In this document: one piece after another, positions 37,401-46,400 of the stretch
Layout of the letters: every line of letters begins with the position of its first letter
Position numbering within the stretch: position 1 is the stretch's first letter
From: Helicoverpa zea
Taxonomy: Eukaryota > Arthropoda > Insecta > Lepidoptera > Noctuidae
Direction: 5' to 3'
Assembly: GCF_022581195.2 (NCBI RefSeq)
Contig: NC_061461.1
Location: 1,364,001 to 1,428,000, forward strand
DNA: 64,000 bases
Notes under the pieces: generated by a model
Told to the model about the DNA's origin: nothing
What the model saw: the letters and a program-made list of their open reading frames with translations, nothing else
Database searches by the model: none
Position numbers and translations under genes: made by a program

Positions 37401-40400
37401 GGTTCGTTTTTATGAATTCAATTCTAGAATGATTTTTAACTTTTAAATTCATAGACGGAACTGATAGTAACGAAGATATAAAATTAATAGTATGGCCAAG
37501 TGACCTTTCCAAAACTGACGTGAATACCTACAGTGCTGCTTGGAAAAATACAGACTTTTTCGTCCAGGTGTTCATTTAAATATCGCTATTAGATTAAGAG
37601 CAAAATATTTAGACATTTTACATATGATGACAACTCTTTATTAATTTATGCGAAGACGAAGAATATTATCTATTATTGAACATATTATATGTTCTATAAT
37701 AATCCAAGTTAAACAATCTCCATCGACAAGAATTTATTGGTATTTACTAAAATATTGATCTTCTTGACTATCTTGGTTTCCCACGCGTTGGCAGAGCGTG
37801 GGCCGTATAATCTCGCTCCTGGCACTTCCAGTAATAGCTTTAGCGTACTTCATCCTATTTGTTTTGGATCTGTGTACTTAGCCAAGTAAACCGCGGGACG
37901 TGATCACGTTTTAAAATATTATGGTGGGACTTATTTTAGGTTTTTATAATTTCGGCTGCGAAAGTCTGTGTTAATAACTGATTCTGTTGATTTTAAATCT
38001 GATGTGAAAATTTATCGCGTGGAATCTATCAACATTAGAAGACAAAATACTCATTGGACTAAATCCTTAGCACGGCACGCTCAAAAGTTTTACAAGTGAT
38101 TATTGAGCCAATCAGACAGTAAGTTCAGAAATAATAACAAGTTCTAAGTAGTCCTTGCAAAAACGCTTAGTATGAGTCAGAGCGTCAATAAAATAAAATT
38201 CTTATAGACTCATTAGAGAACTTGCAATTCATAAAACTCGTATTATTGTTACCTTAGTTCATGTAAATATATCGGTGTAATGTAATATATCATAGCGAAA
38301 ACTAACAGTAACTAGAACTAGGCATGTTATATTGAATAGAATCATCAAAATTGACGTTTCGGTAATAACCAAAAAATCGAATAATTCTTAAAATATCAAA
38401 GTGACAGGGGTCAAATTAGCAACCTTTATCAAAAGGACTCATTTGCGAAGCCATCGCGATTCGCGCCTTCGCTTTTCAAAAATCGTATCTCGATAGCAAT
38501 CTAACTACGTAAAGTATTATCGGCCAATTATACTGTTAACGATATTCAACCTTATGACCTTAGTACTAAGGTTGACTGTAAAGTAAATAGAGTGGACGTT
38601 AGGACGTTTTAAAGGTTTGCCAGAATTATTTGGTTGAGATTTTTACAGGTAGGTAGATGAATTATTTTAGAATCAAAGTCGCGAAATAAGTACGTCGTAT
38701 GATTTATAATTATGTTCCAAAAAAAGCAAACCTATTGGTAGGACCAGGTAGGAAACGAAAATCAATTTATAGTTTTTCCAAAAAATATATTTTCAATATT
38801 TACGATATACTTACCCGCATATTTCATGATATTCAGAGTTGTAGACTTCATATTTCTTTTAATTAGAACTTCTTCAGAAGCTACGAAAAATATAAAGGTC
38901 TTATGAGACGCTACTGTTAACGTCTCATGCATGTACAAAGCAGATTGAACTTTATTATCACTGCATAGTGTTCAATATGTAAACGGGTGTTGGATGATAG
39001 GCGCTTGCATGAACCATAAGCTACTTCGCTCTGCTGAAATTTGTACCTTCAGCGGTCAAGTTAAAGTGCAATATGCATTGCAGACACGCTGCGACTCTTA
39101 TCAATATCATATGTGTAACAAACGTACAGAAAATACAGCAAATAGGTAATAAGGAAAAAGTATCAAAACTCATATGTATGTAATCGCAAAAGAAATGGTT
39201 TGTGTAGAGCAACAAACAAAAGAAATAGGCCTATATTTTCAATCTACATAACATTTCTTAGATAGATATTCTTCAAAAGATGTTCCGTCAATCCTTGGAA
39301 CTTTCGATATTTGTGTCATGTCCACTGCAAAAGGAGTATTGGAAAAATTATGTGAACACCGGCTAACATATTTTCTGTTGTACACTAGGTTGCAAAAAAA
39401 ATAATCACTCAATTTAATTTTCGTAAGTTTTATAAAACAAGTTGAATTTTGATTTTGAAAAGATGATCTCTAACAATTATTTTGACAAAGAGGAAGAGAT
39501 TTTCTTTCTTTCAGAGTTCGTATTTTTTATATTCAACCGTATTGATTGATTCACGCGTGCATCGGAGAGCACGTAAATGTCGGTCCTGCGCCTGATCTCT
39601 TTACGGTCGTGTCGGATTGCCGTAGCATCGGGTTATGAGAGTGAAGGAATTGGGAGTGCATCTGTGTCTGCGCAAATGCTCGTGCACTATAATATGTCCT
39701 GCGCAGCTGGCTGATCTGAAAAGTGGACAGCCGCCGTGGTCGAAATCGGCCGTGGACGCCATAATGATTATTCAACCGTATCGATCTATCTTTTTTACTA
39801 CTTCGATGTCAAATCCATTTAAAAATAAAGTACCTAAGTAGTCAATCTGACCAGCGACTGTATGATCCAGCAAGATATTTAGTTACAGATAAAATGATAA
39901 TTTATCAATGTTCGTACGCATCTCACAATATTCACTGGGCCGGAACGCTGACTACGCCAAAGATCTAAGATAAACCTCGTGTTTCGTAAAAGCTAGTAAA
40001 AGTCAATTTCAAAGAGGTTTTGGCCCAAGTTTATCCACAAACGTACTTAAAACTACTATTTACTATTTGTATTTTCATATACAAGTATCAGTTGTTTCAA
40101 GAAAAACGGACGTGTATGTTGTTAGTTAACTTGGACCTCAGTACATATTTGTTATTTTGAAGTTTAACTTTATTCACTATTAAGTACCTACCTAATTTTG
40201 CTTGGTATCCTATCGGTAAAAAAATTAACAAAAACTTTCGTCATTCACCTACTCTTTTTACCAGTTTACAGTTTATACCACATATGTACTATCGTCATCA
40301 AACAAACCTTCAAACACAAAATTAAATACGTAATCAAAATCAGTTTATAAAGTTCATTTTTTTATTTGCCACAAACAGACAGACAGTTCAGCATTTCTAA

Positions 40401-43400
40401 GCCCTTGTTATTTTATTTACTGCCTTCCTCCCTTAATGTGAATAAATAGGTGTTACCAAAAAACGTCGGCGATCCTTCACTTTACTCCTGCCAGTGACTT
40501 GTGGGTGAAATAAAAACCCTCTGACAAACCGCACAGCAATACATCACTTTTTGTCAAGTCGGCAAAATGGCGTGTGGTTAGAAGGGCTGCGATTGAAAGC
40601 TGAAAAACTAGATTTGATGGTAGAAACCATGTTCAGTTCTTTAAATGTTATCCATTTTATATAGCAGGGTATTTATTCTGGCTAATATTAAAATTCCTAC
40701 TAATGAAAAAGATAAGGATTCCTTTACTTTTGCTACAACATCACGATTTTTTCGAAATGATCTAGACGGGATCGGCTTGATATGGACAGACACACAGAAT
40801 GATATGCACAAACTTGATATGGAACAAGAAATTCATTTTTTTTACATACGTAATACATTGAAAAACGTGGCCTTTTCAAGTCTGTTGCAGTAAATAAGCT
40901 CTTCTTGGCAGTCGGTCAAAAATTAAGCAGCAACAACCCACACAGACACAATAATGTTTTGTAATACCAGGAGTGCAGAACTACAGAAGTGGTTAGGCGA
41001 CCACAAGCCATAGTAACAAAATATATCTCGCGTATCGACTGCCACACCCCCGTTCTGCTTGACCTCAAGAACTATCTCGTACTTCGACTTCGGTTACATT
41101 GTGTGAGAAAAGCGGGGAGCATAGCGGTTAGGAAAAAAAAGGTTGACGTATTGACGTGGTTTCTTGAAGATGTTGTACGAGTTAGGTGACCGTGTGTGAC
41201 GAGTGATAAATTGAAAGAAGTAATCCGATTAAACGTTACAATTAAAAAATAGATACTAATCTCAATAGAAAACCCCATCATTATGACAGTTTCCATTACA
41301 TTTATGTATGAGCAATCATAGTTATAGAGCCTTAGCCCAAATATTGATTTAGTCGTTACCAATTGGTAACGCCTTCAATAATGGGGCCATTTTCACATCC
41401 CAAACTAAAAACAAATTGAAAACCACCTTTTTGATCTCAATTTTAAAGTACTTTACTTCTTTCCCCGCTCCCGCTCCGCCTATCACCTTACCACAGCTCA
41501 TTTGACCCAGCTGGGGAGCGTTAACACAGATCGAGCGGGAAATGCATCGACCCCTGCACTAGAACTAAATATATAACAATACAGCACCAATTGTTCACTT
41601 AACAACGATTTATTCAGTGCTGATAACATCACGTGATAGTACCAATGCCCTTACTACAAATATACTTGCTACGTAGTCAATGATAGTTGGTTGTGTTACG
41701 CATACACGGACATACACACATTCAAACTTGCATTACTTGTGTCCCCTTTGATATGTAGTTATCAACGTTATAAATCAGCTCTTCAGTTTATTTGTATACC
41801 TTTTGCAACAATGTAGGTAAGTGTTATGTAATTTTGGTTCTTTTAGTCGTGGTTGGAAAAATTTCTTTGCTAGTTCTATCTCTGCGGTACTTATAGGTAT
41901 TCCTCGAAGATTCGTCCACGTCTGGAGGAAGTTTCTTCCCATACCAAGATTACATATAGTCTATGTTACCCGGGGATAGTGGGCTTTCCAACAAACAGAG
42001 ATTTGTTTTTCAAATCATTCACTAGTTTCACAAGCTTTGGGGTACAAAAAACAAGAATTGCAATTTTAAATGGCAATCGCCTTATGCATGACGACAACGG
42101 AAATGAAAGCAAAATCATGTATCATTTAAATACATTCCGATACATGTCGTCGATGATGATTCGATTCGATACATGATTTTCATAACACATGATTATTACA
42201 CGCGTTCTTCAAACAATAAAATTATATCGTCACTCGTCAAATACCTACAATAAATATCTGCAAGATAGTGCTGCATTAATATCTACTCACAACCAATGAC
42301 GCAAAACTAGCAGTTACTACCAGGATATCATAGATTTATAGAAGTAAACTACTTATATGGTTCGAAAATGTAAATACGAGCCTGTGTCTACCGGATTACC
42401 TCTCTCAACATAACGATAATCCTTAAAAAATACGGAGAGTCTGGCAGTAAACTCTAAATTCTAAAATACACAGGATAGAAAAGTCTTGATCCTCTAAGCA
42501 CCGATAAAGATTCGTTAAACATTCAGGTACCTAGTCCATCTTGGTTTTACATTTCCTGCACCAAAAACCCTCGATTGGTACCTACCAATTAATGAGAAAT
42601 ATTTTTCAGGCTTTAAAAAAACTATTCAAAAATATCTATTAGTCTGTACGTTTTTCTAACAAATCGTAAATTGGTGTGCGGTTAAAAGGCCCAATTAAAC
42701 TGCGGATCGTTGCTTGAAAAAGCTGTCAATGTCAGAAACAAACGAACACCACAAAAGTTTATTCAGTAATCGACTTTATCAAAGCGTGGAATTGGTTTTC
42801 TTTGAACACTATTCGATTTGAGAAATAAACTATTTGAAAAAAAATTGTACCTTCCATATCTAATGTATAATATCGACATTCATTCCATTAGTGGTTTCAC
42901 CGGCATATCGTGAATACAACTCCCCGTACCCGGATAAAATTTTCCTCGATAAATGGGCTATCCAAAACTGAGATTATTTTTCGAATCGGTCGGACCTGTA
43001 ATTCCTGAGTTGCGCGTTCAATCAAATAAACATTTCTTATAATATAGATCAGCCTTATAAAATTAGATGGATAATGACCCGGATTAATTCCAAAAAAAAA
43101 TATAAGCTACGTCACAAAAGAAATACGCACTTAACCCTAGGTCATCACCACTATCATGCATTTATCATGACACACAACATACGCGAGCATTCTCAGTGTT
43201 AAATGTCAAAGGTGCAATGCAACGCATCCCACTTTCCTGGTCGCCATATTGTGACGTCACACTGTATGTCATAATATTGACCGACCCCAGTGTCGGGTTA
43301 TCGAGAAAGTACCCCCAGGATCGTTGCTCGCGAGTGTACATAGACCGTGGTATCATGTTTACAATTAAATAGCAATTAATTTTATTAATTTAGTGCTTCT

Positions 43401-46400
43401 TAAGATATTATATTCGAGAAACTTTCTTTACTTACGTGCAGTAGGTAGGTATTGTTTCTATCATTTCTCAGTAAAGGTTAACTGCTATCTTCCGGTTATC
43501 GGTTAGTTTATGTTGTTAAACCTAATTAGCGTTTAATGGGTACTTTTTTTCAATATAGTACTTTTCCTTAAGACTTTAGTCGGGTAGAACTAAGTTTATT
43601 GTACGAGCTTTTATATCAAGGCTGTTTTACACAATACTACTTACCTATACCTATTCAAATATTTAATACCCAATTGTTCTACAAAACTTCTCGAAATAAA
43701 ACATCATAATAAAGGCACTATTTGACTCGGTTATGCCCTAAACTTATACAATGTTGTCTAATGAAAAGTCTTACATAGGTACCCAACATTGATATTTTGC
43801 ATTAATATTCTGAACGTTTCATTGAGCACCTTCTGACTGAACATTTAGAAAGAAAATACTCAACACTTCTTAACTCATTTAAACTATTTACTTCCTTAAT
43901 AAAACGTGCAGTTACAACTTTATAAAATGAATTAAGTAATTCTCCAACCGCAAACGTTACATGGGTACAAAAATAAATGTGGAATTGCTTGAATTTTTCA
44001 TTCGTTGAAGCTTGGACCATGGAATTTAGCCAGCGAGAAAATAGACCTCTTCATTAAATAATACCTAGGGACTATGTAAAGCTTGCTATTCAGGGTGCGA
44101 CTTTTAATCGCAAGGATTAGGCCTCGGATTAGGCCTAGTTGACCAGCAAGGTTAAGTTTATATTATTTAGGTAAAGGACATACTTATTTTTGTAGGTAAC
44201 AGTAAAATGTATTTTTGTAGTGTCATTATTTAATTGGGTCATCATAAAATTGCTTTAAAAATCTGACATCAACAACGAATCTGTTACAAAAAAATTGCGT
44301 TGTCAAAAACGCATTCTTACCGCTTTGCATTCCAGTTTTATAAAATGAGCTAGCTTTTAGAGATTTAACTCTAAATTAACATTTTAATATAATGTCAGTT
44401 ACAGCATGAAACACAAAACTGTGTGTCATTTATCTAGGACGACAGCGACAGCGACATGCCGCTAGCAATCTAGCTTTATTAATGAAACAGGCACAACATG
44501 CACTTGCATTCCGTTACACACAAAATTATACAGCATCGTTTAGCAGAAATAGGTCAATAAACTCCAATTTTCATAGAAAATCTCCCAAAAAATTGCTGCT
44601 ATTACAAGCAGGTCTAATATTCATCAAAGAGCGTCGGCCTGAAATGAATAATACATTGTGTACAAAATGAAATACACATTCGCGGCTGCCGGGAAACCGG
44701 CCACAAAGTGCTGGGAAATAGCCGACATTGTTCAGACACGGTTTATTCAGCCTACGCAGTGTTAATTATTCAGCTAACAATTAAACGTAAAATACTTTCA
44801 CGTAATGATGACTGCGTGTCAGCGATTTGAATATGCGTAATTGTGATTAATGGGGAGCCTTAATTTAAATCATGCATCGGGTTGCCAGCCTTTTGTCTCT
44901 GTTAACTTTCGTTGAAAATTGTTTGTGTATCAAGTTTAATGGAATTGATGATAGTACATTAAGGGTTTTAATTTAGGGTTAATTTAATTTAAAGTAAAAC
45001 ACATCGTTATTTAATTAAAAGTTAAACATCATATTTGTTTCATATTTTAGAAATGTGTTTATACAAACAATATACCTATAGTAGGTACTCAGCAACAAAG
45101 TATAGTACCTACGAATACAATTTTATCTATAGGCGATTTTTGTGGCTTTATTTTTCACACGACATGTATGTACCTAAGTAAATCGAAAAACTACTGAAAG
45201 TCAAAACTGTCGTTAGACATTCTTTCTTTAAATGCTTGCATTTAAATTCCAAAACGTTCAATCTGGATTTAAACACAGGGGTCTCGAGGTCGAGCGCTCA
45301 GGACTTAGAATAATCTCTCACGTTGAAATCTGTAGCTTAAAGTACTTCGAGATCTGACTGTATTATGCTAACGTTACATAGACTAACTCGATATAAATCT
45401 CGATTTTATATCGATTCTAGTTACCCCAGTCGATTCATGATTAGCATCAACATTCAATTTACCCCTTTTATCAGAAATACCTGGAATAAGTTCAATACGA
45501 TGAAATGTTTTAATTTCGCATTTTGTGCCATTTCTGAGAAGCTCGTCAAAATAAGTCTTCCTTTAGATTGACTTGCCGGGTTTTACGTCACATTTTCAAA
45601 TTCGGCGAAATGTTAATTATTTTGGAAGTAAATAACGGGTGTTTAGAGATGGATGCGTCAGAGAACGCTACAGTTAATTTAAGAAATTAAAAATTGATTG
45701 TATCTTAGGATAAGGTTTAAAGGTCACTCGGGAAAAAATAAGACCATCTGCTAATTTTCTTATAACTTTTGGCCGCTCCTATATGATACACTCTTTATAG
45801 CCTTCTTTTCATCGATTAAGATACAATACGGACTTAGTTCAAAGTATCATGCCTTTTATCACATTTGGATTACGAAGCCCATCATTATACCTTTTACATA
45901 TAACTAACCTTTATTTTCTTCCACAGACGATGATCTGGAACTCCTTTTGGATGAAGTGGTCAGGGCGTCGAACCGCGGCGTGTCAGCGTCTAGGAATGTC
46001 ACTGGAGGACCCAACTGGAGCTTCGGACAGTCACTGTTCTTCTCATCCACTGTTGTCACCACCATCGGTTAGTTTGCACATTTATATCTGGTACTGTATG
46101 AACTTGCAATATGATTAAATAACAAGGCAAACCAATCAGTCAAACCAATCAGTTTTGGTTTCTTTTTTAATTTATTTTTTAATCTATATAAAAGAAGACT
46201 ACATTAAATTAGATTCATTAAGCAGGAAGATCTTTCGTTTTTTGGTAGGAACCTTTCGATCTACATCTATTAAAAAAAAACGAGATTTTATACAAATAAT
46301 TTGGTTCTTGAATTTTAAATAAATAGTTTTGAAAGACATCATATAAGTAGAGTAGTTATCTAAAGAAAAACCTCTTGTCTTACAGGATACGGCCACGTAA

